Assembly (NCBI RefSeq): GCF_017591425.1
Contig: NW_024465669.1
Location: 124,001 to 188,000 of the forward strand
Reading direction: 5' to 3'
DNA length: 64,000 nucleotides
Source: Ochotona curzoniae
Taxonomy: Eukaryota; Chordata; Mammalia; Lagomorpha; Ochotonidae
In this document: in pieces, positions 29,640-40,518 of the stretch
Layout of the letters: every line of letters starts with the position of its first letter
How positions within the stretch are numbered: position 1 is the stretch's first letter
The notes under the pieces: generated by a model
Seen by the model: only the letters and a program-made list of their open reading frames with translations
Told to the model about the DNA's origin: nothing
Database searches by the model: none
Program-made: the position numbers and the translations under genes

Positions 29640-30345
29640 CAGAACAAGGATGGAGGCCCCGTGGCTGAAGCTGGACGCCCGGAGCCACGGGCCCCCCAGG
29701 AGCCAGCCCCACGCTCACACACCCAGCAGCCTCCAACGCGGGAGACGCCATTTCCACAGCACAAGGGCAGGCACGCACAGTGGCCCATGGTGCTGCAGCA
29801 GGAGCCCCTGTGGCTGGAGCCACCACCAATGCTCTCACAGCTCTTCTTGCAGCCATCACCACGGGGGTTGGCTTCCTGGGCTGAGCCATCGCTGCAGCCG
29901 CAGCAGAGCACACGGATGACAGCTGCATGGAGTTGAGTTATCCACAGTTGCTGCTGCATGCATAACAAGGAAAGCTCCTTCATACAGAAGACCCATTTAA
30001 CGATGGACACCGGGAGAGGCAAGAGGTGGAAATGAACAATGGTGGGAAACTCCGTAAACGCCGCAAGGATCGGCTACAAGATTTAATTGACATCGGCTTT
30101 GGCTATGATGCAAGAGATCCCCTTATTGATAACTCGAGGCTTACGACGAATTCGTTCCTGTCTCTCTAACAACCATGTATGGAGGCTTTTATATCAATAC
30201 TGGCACTCTACAGTTTTGCCAAGTTCTAGATACTGAAGAAGAGGAGAACGAACTTAGGGACAACCCAAAGCACAAACCACCCGAAATTCCCAAAGTCAAA
30301 GAAGATGCTATTGAGACGAAGAAGCGCAAGCGGAAAGCATAGACA
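29640..30345 (+). pseudogene. UBN2: Processed pseudogene of ubinuclein-2 (UBN2), N-terminal part
   Basis: UBN2 is a subunit of the HIRA histone H3.3 chaperone complex. The region reads through without introns: the Pro-rich N-terminus (EPAPRS, PPTRETP...), the SYPQLLLH and EDPFND segments, then the ubinuclein HRD signature ([39 protein letters not shown]) and the [13 protein letters not shown] basic stretch. Lesions: an in-frame TAA near 29962, loss of several residues between the ERQEVEM and GGK segments, a one-base deletion in the SEAYDE codons near 30135, and TAG after KKRKRKA. The 3' end beyond about 30345 is not recognisable and no poly(A) tail is seen. Confidence 0.82.
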
Positions 30346-30514
30346 GTGCACTACTACAGAGCACTAAATGGAAGTGTCTTAAGACATGGAGCTACACTCC
30401 AGGTTGAAATGTGTCTTCCAAGGCACATTCCTAACTGAAAACATTAACCGACATCATCCTGATTAAAACCTTTTCCATCCCTAGCATTGGTTCGATTTCC
30501 AATGAAGTGAACTC

Positions 30515-30832
30515 AGCCCAGCTTGTTGGCTCAACTGACTCATCCTCCATTAGAAAGTGCCAGGGATCCCATGTGGGCATGAGTTCCTGACCAGCTCCTC
30601 TGCTTCCCCTCCAGCTCCTTGCTTGTAGCCTGGGGAATCAGTGAAGGATGGCTCAGAGCTTTGGAACCCTACACTCATAGGGGAGACCAGGGTGAGGCTG
30701 CTTCTGCACGGCTTCAGATTGCCTGAGCTCCACTCCTTGCAGTCATTCGGGGAGTGAATTAACAGATGGAAGATATTTCTATCTTTCCTTCTCTCTGTAA
30801 ATCTACTTTTCCAATAAAAATAAAAAGAAATC
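30515..30832 (+). mobile_element. C-type SINE between the UBN2 pseudogene and a LINE-1
   Basis: CAGCCCAGCTTGTTGGCTCAACTGACTCATCC head, GGGATCCCATGTGGGCATGAG, AATAAAAATAAAAAG tail. Confidence 0.88.
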
Positions 30833-30896
30833 TCTAAAAATGAACTGGAAGTTCCCTATGAAATGATACGGCTGGAAGCTTCAAGAGTCTCCATTG

Positions 30897-31560
30897 GGGG
30901 TGAGAACCAAGATGGTGGAATAGGGTAAGCACACGTTTAAACGGACCAAGAAACATTTAATCAGGAATGAAGCAAAGAGAACAAATTTCAGGAAATAGAA
31001 GAGGACAGAACAACAGCAGAGGGGTACCTGGAGACTGACAGACACAGGAAAGCAGCAGACACGGTGGTGTGGTTTTACAGTGACTGATACTCCAGCGGTA
31101 TTCCTGAATGTAAATGGCTTAAGCTCAATCAAATGTCATAGATTAGTGGACTGGATTAAAAAACAAAACCCATCTATTTGTTTTCTGGAAGAGACACATT
31201 TCACCAAGAAAATTCAGCAGAAACTATATCACATGGGTTTTGATGTTTTCTGTTTGTTTCATCTCTTCAAAACACTTTCTTCTGATTAAATTATTCAATG
31301 ACTCATAGATCATACAGTAGCATCATTTTCCACAAGAAGGTTCTTGATTTTCATCTTTTCAGCTACATATAGTCATTTAGTAGCATGTTATTTAACATCA
31401 TGGTGTTGTTAATTTATTTTTTCTTCCTGATGTTGATTTTGTTTTGTGGCTTTTCATTTAAGGGGATGTATAGTAGCCATGTAATTGGACTGTAATATCT
31501 AGTAACATGTTATTTAACTTCAAGGCATTGTAAATTTCTTTTTTTCTATTGTTAGGGAGA
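30897..31560 (+). mobile_element. LINE-1, internally deleted: 5' end, ORF2 start, then 3' UTR
   Basis: The 5' end begins with the L1-type 'accaagatggtggaata' head. ORF1 is missing; ORF2 starts (LNVNGLSSIK..RLVDWIKKQ..ICFLEETHF, about 31104-31260) and jumps at about 31290 into 3' UTR. The 3' end lacks a poly(A) tail. Flanked by AGAGTCTCCATTG / AGAATCTCCATTG (30884-30896, 31561-31573; 12 of 13 match). Confidence 0.8.
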
Positions 31561-31689
31561 AGAATCTCCATTGAAGCAATCATTTTATTTATTGAGAATA
31601 TTATCACAATCTTCTACCTGGAAAGCATTTATAGTCATTCCATTGCAGCCATCAGGAATAAAAATTGTTGGACTCCAGAAGCTTCTCTA

Positions 31690-32230
31690 AAGTGTTTGTG
31701 GGTAAGCCATTTCAGTGGGCTGCTAGTCATGTGTGTAATAATAAGAAAGGGCGCCCAGTAATATTTTTTTCTTGTACAAATGTTAGTGTTGATACTTTTT
31801 ACATATTTGAATAGGGCACGTAGGGTCAAGGGCTAGAGACAAGTGGGTGAGACCATTGTTTTCACATTCTCTTCTTTCTGTCCTGTATCTGGGGAAAGGG
31901 GAGAGAAAAGGGGAGAAGCCACAACCAGCCTCCCAACACTTGCAGGGGTCCCAATGTAGGGCATGCTCCGAGGGTCCTGCTGAAGTGGTTTTGATATTTC
32001 AACAGTTATATTGTTTCTGATGTTGCCAGTCCAATCATAATGAAATCTCTTCAGACTGCACTGGCTGACATAGTCTACCTTAGAGACTGCTTGCCCCGGT
32101 ATTCACTGCCATCACTGGCTGGGGTAGTTGCTTGGTTTGTTCTGTCCTCCATCCTCTACTATGGTACCACGTGCCCTCTGCAGGCTCTGGTGTACTTCCA
32201 TATCCTCCATGTGCTTCTGGATATGCTTCC
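31690..32230 (+). repeat. Unclassified interspersed repeat unit, copy 1
   Basis: Matches, in reverse complement, 28150-28620 and 63595-63840. Markers: 'cagtaatatttttttcttgtac', 'gtgagaccattgttttcacattctc', 'ctgtatctgggg' and 'gctccgagggtcctg'. No coding frame is recognised. It leads directly into the tandem array on its right. Confidence 0.7.
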
Positions 32231-33567
32231 CCTGCTCCACCTAATCCACTGGGGAGGCCCAGCTCTGACACAGGCATTCCATGGAATCTGCAATTTTCTG
32301 CATAGCTGGAGTTCTGAGTCCAGCAGTTCAGTTGGGGGGATTCCCAAAGGAATTTCGTCTGAGGTGATCCCTACCTGATTCCTGTGTGTGCTTGCCAGCA
32401 CAGGGTCTGGCACAGTCCTTTGCCCAAATCTGTCTTTGTGTATGCTGTTAGTTGCAGTTGCTGGGTCAGTTGTCTCCAGCCCTAACTTTATGCAAACTAA
32501 TGGGTCTTGCAGTTCAGTCCAATCCTGCCCTCTGCACACTTGACCTCCTACCAAACCAGTGGGCATGTGGCTTAGTAGGAACTACTCACAATGATCCACC
32601 AGGTCCAACCCCTGCCCTGGTTCCTGTGCTTGCAATATGTACAGCGACCTCTCCAGTCTGTCCCATGTCCCATTCTGCTTTCATATGTGCCAATGGCATT
32701 GAAGCCCAGTTCAAACCAAGCAGCCCCACTATCCAGCCCACACATGTGTTGGCAGGTGCCACTCTCTATCTAGCCATGTCTGTCCCAGTCCTGCTTCTCA
32801 TGCTCACCAGAAAGAGGGGCAACCCAAGTGGGAGGTGCCCACTCTTTCCCTAATGGGCTCACTCCTGGTTCTTGCACTCTCTAGGTGGTACTGCAGTTTA
32901 GCCTTGACAGAATTAGCCCCATATGCAGCATCTGCCATCTGATAATAGAGCAAAGCCCAATCAACCCAGACCCACCTTGGCTTAGGCATGTACTGGTAGG
33001 TACAGTCAGCCTAGCTGGCTTGTCTCTGATCCAGCTTACATGCAGGCAACAGGTGTTGTAGTCCTGCCCAGCCTGGTCAGCCCCCACCCCAGCTCTCATG
33101 CTCTCCTGTGAAAGTGGCTATCCTGCAGGGGAGCCCACATTCTGCTTGCCAGCTTTGCCCCCCTCCCTCCCTTGTTCTCACGTATGCTGTTTGTGTGCTG
33201 TGACCACATCTGATATGGCTCACCTCACCTTGGCATTGTGTAATGTGCACTGGTTTGTGGTGTGATCAAAGCTGACCCACCGTCTGTTCTGGGGCTCGGA
33301 TTTGCCAGCTGGTGATGTAAATTGGTTCAGCCTAATCTGTCCCTGACCTATGCCAAATGTATTCAAGTAGGTATCTTTCTCTGGCCTGGTCTGGTCTACT
33401 CCCTATCATGGTCCTTGCACTCACCTATAGGAACTGTGTCCTGCCACAGGAGTTGCCCAGGCTCCTCCATCAGAACCTCTCCCTATGCCAGATGTTGTGC
33501 ATAGCAGTGGGTCCATGGGCCAGCCCTATTTAGTCCACCTCCTCTCCTGGCAAGAACAGTGGCCTTT
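32231..33567 (+). repeat. Degenerate tandem array of ~60-bp units, left part
   Basis: Repeats of a unit around 'CAGCCTGGTCAGCCCCCACCCCAGCTCTCATGCTCACCTGTG', with copies differing strongly in sequence and length. There is no reading frame worth calling. It is interrupted at 33568 by a SINE holding the solo LTR and resumes at 34368. Confidence 0.7.
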
Positions 33568-33770
33568 TGGGGCCCAGTGAAGTAGCGTAGCAGCTAAAAT
33601 CCTCACTTCGAACACGGTGGAATTCCACATGGCCGCCGATTCTAATCCCAGTGTCCCCATTCCCATCCAATTTTCTGCTTTTGTCCTGGGAAAGCAGTTG
33701 AGGATGGCGTAAAGCATTGGGACCCTGCACCAGAGTGTGAGACCTGATGGAAGTTCCTGGCTCCGATCTT
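33568..33770 (+). mobile_element. C-type SINE, left part (split by solo LTR)
   Basis: GGGGCCCAGTGAAGTAGCGTAGC head to GGCTCCGATCTT, where the LTR enters. Confidence 0.88.
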
Positions 33771-34229
33771 TGTCCTGTCCAGCAGGACAGTCAATGGGGT
33801 CGCAACCAACCTAGGAGAGAATGAGGGGACAAGAGACACGAAGAATGGACAGCAAGACAGGATGTCTGATCAAGCCGTCAGTTTATTGATTTTAATTAGG
33901 GTTTTTATATTGTTTAGTAGTTAAGGCTCAGGGAGGAAAGGAGAAACTGGGACACAAGCCATGGTCTAAAGACCAATTGTTCTTGAGTAGCCACCATATC
34001 AATAATAGTAACCAACATACCAACAATAGCATAGGATTATCAGTAACAAGATGTTGGCAGGTACAGCATAAATCACATTCTGAAACAGTTGCTAGAAACA
34101 ATTGAAGCTAAGCGTGTGATTAGCTTCATAACTTCTTTCCCAAGCATCTAGCCAGCCGGGGATTTCCACTGGCCCATAGTTCTATATTCAAAATGGCTTC
34201 AGTGTGGCTACAGCACACAGCTCCTGACA
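33771..34229 (-). mobile_element. Solo LTR of an endogenous retrovirus inside a SINE
   Basis: 459 bp, TG...CA on both strands (minus: TGTCAGGAGC...GGACAGGACA), with AATAAA on the minus strand at 33882-33887 followed by a CT/GT-rich R-U5-like tail. It splits a plus-strand SINE; flanks GATCTT (33765-33770) and GGTCTT (34230-34235) look like a 6-bp duplication with one change, which suits a class II (ERV-K-like) element. No internal viral sequence remains. Confidence 0.8.
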
Positions 34230-34235
34230 GGTCTT

Positions 34236-34367
34236 TGCATCGGCACAGCACCGACTGTTGCAGTCACTTGGGAAATGAATCATTGGATAGAAGCTCTTTT
34301 CTCTGTCTCTCCTCCTGTCTGTCTATATGCCTTGCCAATAAAAATAAATGAATCTTAAAAAAAAAAA
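34236..34367 (+). mobile_element. C-type SINE, right part (split by solo LTR)
   Basis: Resumes TGCATCGGCACAGCACCGACTG and ends in AATCTTAAAAAAAAAAAG. Confidence 0.88.
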
Positions 34368-35750
34368 GACCAGTGGCCTTTCATAACTGGCCTTCAGTTC
34401 ATTCCGGTTCTTACTGTTGGATATTTCAGCCAAGGCTTGTCCATACCCAGACACTGCTCACACTTGGCTCAGTAGGGGCAGAGACCTAGCCTAGTCTGTC
34501 CTACAGCTACCAGGTTCTCTAGAGCACCAGATGGTGCTGGAGTCTGGCCTGGCTTGGTTTGCCCAGCCCCAGTCCACACTTGTGCCAAGGGAGACTGAAG
34601 CCATATCCAGCCCAGAGTGTAGTCCCACTCCGATCACCACACTCACCAGTGGAAAACCCAACCCAGCAAGTGTGTACTCTCACTGCTCCTTAACCGCGTC
34701 TATTCCCAGCCCTACATTATGCACATGCCAGTGGTTGCTCTGACCCAGTTGGCTTAGCCCCTCACCTGTCTCAGCCTTTGCCTTTGACACTGTGGCCTAG
34801 TATTCCTGGCTCATGAAGGCCAGTTGGTGTAAGAGCCTAATTTGGCATGACCTGTGCTCCACCCTGATTCTGTTCTTCTTTGTATGCTCAGGTTGGCTCA
34901 GCCCTGCCTGGTCTGTCCACTTCCAGTTGCAGCTCGGCCCACCCCACATCCTGTTTTAGGATGCACCTTTGGGTGGTCCTGCCTTGACTTGCCCAGACTG
35001 TTGTCACTTCCTTTACCCATAAGCGATGGCAGGTTCCATGGTCACACCTAGCTCAGCCCATCATCACCCCAACTTGTGAGCTAACCATTGAGACTTATAG
35101 TTTCCACAAGAATGGGCCCATACTTCCCCCACAAAATCTACCCCCAGACCTGGTTCTCTCTCGTGTTGGTTAGTGCTTGACCCTGCCAAGTGTGACTCAT
35201 CCCCTGTTTCACCAATCAGTCTGGTACTGGTACCCAGCCCTACCACACCGGCCCCCATCCAAAGCTTTCATGTGGAATGGTATGTGGCAATTGGTGATGC
35301 TCTATGCTAACAGCCCATCTCAGGATTCTCATTTTTGCTGGTGAAATCAGTCTTGCCCAAAGAGATTTTATGGACTCTCCCCTCCAAACCACCAGATCCA
35401 GTCCTCACACTTGCAAAAAACACGCATGACCCCATTGCTGGGAATCACCCAGGACTCATTCCTCACCTACACTCACACTGGGCTTATCCATGGATGTCCC
35501 TTGGCAGCAATTACATATACTAAAGACCCCAGAGCTCTCTGCCAGGTGGCCAGCAGGCAGAGCCTGGCGCTAAATAGGCTCAATGGTCACCCAAAGCCTA
35601 GGACTTGGTCACTGTGTGGCAGACGTGACCTTGGCCTGAGTTCCGAGCATTGGGTCTGGCCTGGCTGGGGCACCTCCCACAGTTCGTTTCTCCCCAATCC
35701 CATGGCTGAACCACCAACACCTATAAAATCAAAATGCAATCACTAGAGCA
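34368..35750 (+). repeat. Degenerate tandem array of ~60-bp units, right part
   Basis: Continues the array with units such as 'TTTGCCCAGCCCCAGTCCACACTTGTGCCA' and 'CCCACTCCGATCACCACACTCACCAGTGG'. It fades out near 35750. Confidence 0.65.
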
Positions 35751-35935
35751 AATCCTCCTGAGTGGGGGAATATTATAGAGGATAAAAGATTGTAATTATG
35801 TGTTCTGAGAATCCTAAGATACACTGTAACATAAACACATTTATTTAATCTCCAACAGACATACAAATTATGACCCTAACTGAATATATATAACTGCACC
35901 TGCTGAATGTACATAACACATGATATATGTATATT

Positions 35936-36300
35936 ATATGAGAAACAAAGAGAGCTGTGAACTTTGACAAGTCTTGCATTCAAACTGGCTGTCTTCACTA
36001 CAGGGCCAAGCTCTGGAGCTGCAATAAGCGGTGGTCAAGCTCTGCATGGAACACCAGAAGGTCTCAGCTGGTACTAAGCAACTACAGGTGACCATATTTG
36101 TGCCCTGAATGCTGTTGCTGGTGTATACCTGTGACCAGTGGGAGCAGCACAGAACAGCAGTTCATCTGGGCAGGTGGTGACACAAATAAAGATATCACCA
36201 CCAAGGAGCTAGGATGGTGGCTCCAGAATCTGAATTTATATAAGCAGCTGTAGAAGTCCCAGTCAAGAGGCCCTGTGAAAAGGCAAAAAAAAAAAAAAAA
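35936..36300 (+). other. Possible unidentified retrocopy ending in poly(A)
   Basis: About 330 bp of non-repetitive, gene-like composition ending in A16-17 at 36284-36300. No protein is recognised in any frame and no target duplication was found. Confidence 0.3.
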
Positions 36301-37064
36301 TTCCTAACAGAATCAGTATGTGCAGAACGTTCAACAAACATCCATTGGTTGTGACCTGTAGATGGACAATCCCATTATTTTCTTTTTTTTTTTTACTTAA
36401 CAGAAGTATTGGTTTATTCTTTCATTTTTTACTCAACTTTTTGTTATTATTATTGTTGTTTATTATCATTTTATGATACAGTTCCATAGGCTCCTGATAT
36501 TTCCCTTATCCCAGCCCCAATTACCCACCCCCACCTCATTCCTCTATATCATTACTAAAGTATAGTTCTTCATATGCAGTCATATGTCCATCATTGCAGG
36601 CATGGACAATGGCAGAGAGTCCCGAATCCTATTGTCAAGATATAGTAAACAATTTCATTGTAAGTCCATCTTTGTCTGGAAGTAGAAATGTATACTACAT
36701 TATATTCCCACATCTGGATATGTTACTCTCTATTTCACAGCTACTGTACAGCCCCTCAAATGAAAAGTCATAATACAAAATCAACAATAGAAAGAAAAAT
36801 AGAAATTTACAATGTCATGATGTTAAATAACATATTTCTAGATATGACAGTCTCCATTACACAGCTACTATACATCCCCTTAAATGAAAAGTCACAGAAC
36901 AAATCAATGTCAGGAAGAAAAAAATTAACAACACCATGAAGTTAAATAACATGCTACTAAATAACTAACGTGTGGCTGAAGAAATGAAAATCAAGAACCT
37001 TCTTGCAGAAAATGATGCTACTGTATGATCTATGTGTCACTGAAGAATTTAATCAGAAGAAAGT

Positions 37065-39459
37065 TTTTTTTTATTAATTACATTGCATTATGTGACACAG
37101 TTTCATAGGCTCTGAGATTCCCCATCCTCTCCCTGTGCCCTCACCCCATGGTGGATTTCTCCACCTTGTTGCAGTATTACAGTTCAAATTCAGCCAAGAT
37201 TCTTTCATTGCAAGCATATACCAAGCATAGAGTCCAGCATCTCATTGTCCATATAAATGCATCTGTTTCTTGGGGAGACCAACTCAGGTCTGAAGATAGA
37301 GCTGGCAGAATATCATCCTGATCAATTAAAGGCCTCAACAAAACATCAACAACAATTTACAACATTATGGAATTATTCGACATGATATTGAGTAACCAAT
37401 ATGTTAAAAAATGCAAGTTCTTAATCACATCCTGTGACTACTTCATTGACATTTCAATTTTTGTTTATATACAACCAGCTTCTACACACCTTTAAATGGC
37501 AATAGGGTACTATTCAGCTGTCTTGTGTCTATTTTCATTTTAGTATTTAGCAGTTTATAGTGTTGAAGTATAATTTTGCTGAACCTGGCAGATTTTAGGG
37601 TAGTCTAAACTGGGTTATAACTCTAACAAGGCATATGTCAACAGTTGAGTGCAGAACATTTTTAGGAGGGGTGTGCAGAGAAATCTTCAATGCCTTGGTG
37701 AGGAGTAACTAATCATTTGTGTTCTACCTAGTAAGGTATGTGTGAGTCCACACTGACTGTATCCTGTCTGAGTCTAAGCTTTTCTTGTTGTTCTCTGCCT
37801 ATCTATTCTAGTTTTTTTTTTTTTGTTTGTATGTTGTGAGGGGGTTCCACAATGATCCTGCTGCTCATTGCAAGAGAGCGTGGGGACCCAAAGTTGGAAC
37901 CAGGCAAGGACCAGAAAAAGCTCCTCTCCCTCTTCCCCAAAAAGTTTACTGTTCTTCTGTTTCTCCGGACTGCTTAGGGCTCCTGGCTGTTGTTCTGATG
38001 ACCTTGGATCCTGTAAGGCAGGATTTTGCCTTCTTCCATCCCATGTGGCAGATCTAGATGGGGGTGGGTGACCTCAGAGTTCTCGGATTCCGAAGGCACT
38101 CCAATTCCCCGTGGTGTCCTTGGCAGTTGGGAAGTAGTGTTTGGTGCCCGATAGTCCTTAGTGAGGATCTGGGTGTCTTCAGGGTTGGGACACAAGCCTC
38201 CTCCTGTCCACCTGCTCCACTCTGGGGTTCCCTCCCTACTCTGTGCATATGACCTCCTGTTAAAAGGTTGTCAGGATCACTCCTGATTCCCCCAATCTGT
38301 CTTTGTAGTTTTACTATTGTCTAATGCTGATTCGAATCTGTTGTCTATGAGTTACCAGTTCCTGATAGCTTATTCTTCATGTCTTCCTCACACATTCTAA
38401 GGAGATGGAAGATTTCTCTGCTCTCCCGCCCCCTTTCTGAGTAGCTTAGGGTCTTAAAAGTATATTAGGTTTTACAATTCTTTGATGTAGATCATAAGCA
38501 GTCTGACTCACATTGATTGTACGTTCATTGGTTACATCAGAATATCTTACTGCATGAGAAACAGGCTGTTTGGGGTTGGAATAATACTACAGTTTACAGG
38601 TACTGTTTTTCGGATTGACATCATTTCATCTTAAATTAAGGCAAACATGTGGTGTCTAACATTTTAGGGTTGGCTCATTTCCCTTAGCATGATGGTTTCC
38701 AGTTGGGCCAATTGGGCCACAAAAATTTGCATTTCCTTTTTTCAATAGCTGAGTAGTATTCCATGGAGTAAATGAACCATAGCTATCTTATCCATAGCTT
38801 TCTTCTGTTGATGGACATTTTGGTTGCTTCCATGGTTTTTCAATTATTGGCTGTGCTGCTATGAGCATAGGGGTGCATGTAGGTTTCTCGTGTAACAGGT
38901 GTTTTGGATATATTCCTAGGAGTGCTATTGCTGGATCATATGGTATGCAGATTTTCTGTTTTTTGAGTGTTCTCCATACTAATTTGTATAGAGGCTGTAC
39001 AAACCTGCAGTCCCACCAGCAGTGGAGTAGTGTTCCCATTTCCCCACATCCTTGCCAGCAAGTGTTGTTGGTGGTTTTTCGAATTGCTGAGTTCAGGCAC
39101 CCAGCACCACGTTTTGTTCCCGAGATTCGCCTGCCCCTCACCTCCTGCTAAGGGTGACATTTCCCTGCATTAATGACTCACCGAGGTTCACTCCCTGAAT
39201 TTCACTCGCCAAATTTCACTCGAGTCTCTGTAGTCTGGGGCACCCACTTTGTCCTTCTCAGGTTGCTGATCCCAGTCTTCTGCATCTGTTTTACTGCTGC
39301 GTGCCACCTTTCTCAGTCCTGGCAGTACTGGGGGATGTCCCACAGTGTTCCTCGTGATTCTTTTCCTCTCAGACTCACTTTAGATTGCTCTCACCTCTAA
39401 CTTTTAGGACCCTCGGTCACATCAGTCTAACTCTGTCAGCCATCTTGACTCCCTCCTCC
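37065..39459 (-). mobile_element. LINE-1, inner element nested in the outer one
   Basis: Begins on the minus strand with the 'GGAGGAGGGAGTCAAGATGG' 5' head at 39459, runs about 320 bp of 5' UTR, then joins directly to the ORF2 C-terminus (38788-39141) and a long 3' UTR ending in poly(T) at 37065-37072. Target-site duplication AGAAGAAAGT at 37055-37064 and 39460-39469. The empty site is visible in the sister copy at 31276-31290. Confidence 0.9.
38788..39141 (-). pseudogene. LINE-1 ORF2 C-terminal fragment
   Basis: Contains ARMWGNGNT (in a shifted frame), LHCWWDCRFVQPLYK, YDPAIALLGIYPK and QPKCPSTEE, the conserved ORF2p C-terminus, here fused to 5' UTR by deletion of the rest of the element. 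At least one frameshift. Confidence 0.88.
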
Positions 39460-39906
39460 AGAAGAAAGTGTTTTGAAGAGATGAAACTAACAGAAAACAT
39501 CAAAACCCATGCGATATAGTTTCTGTTGATTTTTCATGGTGAAATGTGTCTCTTCTAGACAACAAATAGATTTTTTTAAAAAAATCTCGTCTACTAATCT
39601 ATGATGTTTGATTGAGCTTAGACCATTTACATTCAGAGTTTAATATGTATGGATGGTACTTTGGTCCTGTCATTTTAGAAATGGGTTGTTCATTGGTTTA
39701 GTCTTCTGTTGTCATTTTACTAGGATGTTCTGCCCATTTGCCTTTGGTTTTGTTGAGTGCTGTTCCTCTTCTCTGTCAAGAGAACATTTTGAAGTATAAT
39801 TTATAGGGTAGCTTTGGAATAGGCAAATTTTTTGAACTTTTCTTTGCTGTGGAAGAATTTTATTTCATTTTCAAAGACAAAAGAAAGTTTTGCTGGCTAT
39901 GTTATC

Positions 39907-40095
39907 CTAGGCCGACAATTTTTTTTTTTTTAGAATCTGGAATATGTTACTCCATTCTCTTCTTGCCTGTAGAGTCTCCTGTGAGAGGTATCCTGTGAGA
40001 TTAATTGACATTCCTTCATATGTCAATTGATTTTTTTCACTTAAACCTTTAAGGGTCTTTTCCTTATGTTCAATTGAAGAGAGCTTGACGATCAT
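39907..40095 (-). pseudogene. LINE-1 ORF1 C-terminal domain fragment
   Basis: Reads MIVKLSSIEHKEKTLKGL and QETLQARREWSNIFQILK, the conserved ORF1p C-terminal domain. Separated by stops and a deletion from the N-terminal fragment. Confidence 0.85.
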
Positions 40096-40197
40096 GTGTC
40101 TTGGTGAAGATTGCTTTTGATCAAGCCTGTTGGAGTTCTTGCCCCTGCTGGATCTTATTTCCCAGGTCTTTCTCTAGATTAGGGAAATTTTCCTTGA

Positions 40198-40518
40198 TTA
40201 TTTCATTAAATATATTTGCAGACTCTCCACTGTACTTTTAATTTGATCTACTGTGTTCTTCATTTCTGATATATCAGCCTTGGTTTGCTTTATTGCTGCT
40301 ATTTCCTGTTTAACATATTCCTTAATTACTTTGAACTCTTGTATGTGCTTCTCATTTTTGATCAGAAGCTTTAAAATGAGTTTTCTGAATTCTGTGCCCC
40401 CCATATTCTCGATGTCTTCCTCAGTGAACTCTGAGGTTGGCAGAGGGTTTTGCTCCTTTGCAGAGGAGTGTTCAGTAATATTTATTGTGCCTAGGTCTCT
40501 TCTTTTGCTCTTGGTCAT
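40198..40518 (-). pseudogene. LINE-1 ORF1 N-terminal coiled-coil fragment
   Basis: Encodes MTKSKRRD... with EFTEEDIENMGGTEFRKLI and a heptad-rich helix (KADISEMKNTVDQIK), typical of L1 ORF1p. A central deletion joins the helix to the IFNEIIKENFP segment in another frame; the C-terminal domain continues at 39907-40095. Confidence 0.85.

Noticed and set aside
32040..33500. Several 60-135 residue frames
   Set aside because: They lie in the degenerate array, differ from unit to unit and show no shared protein.
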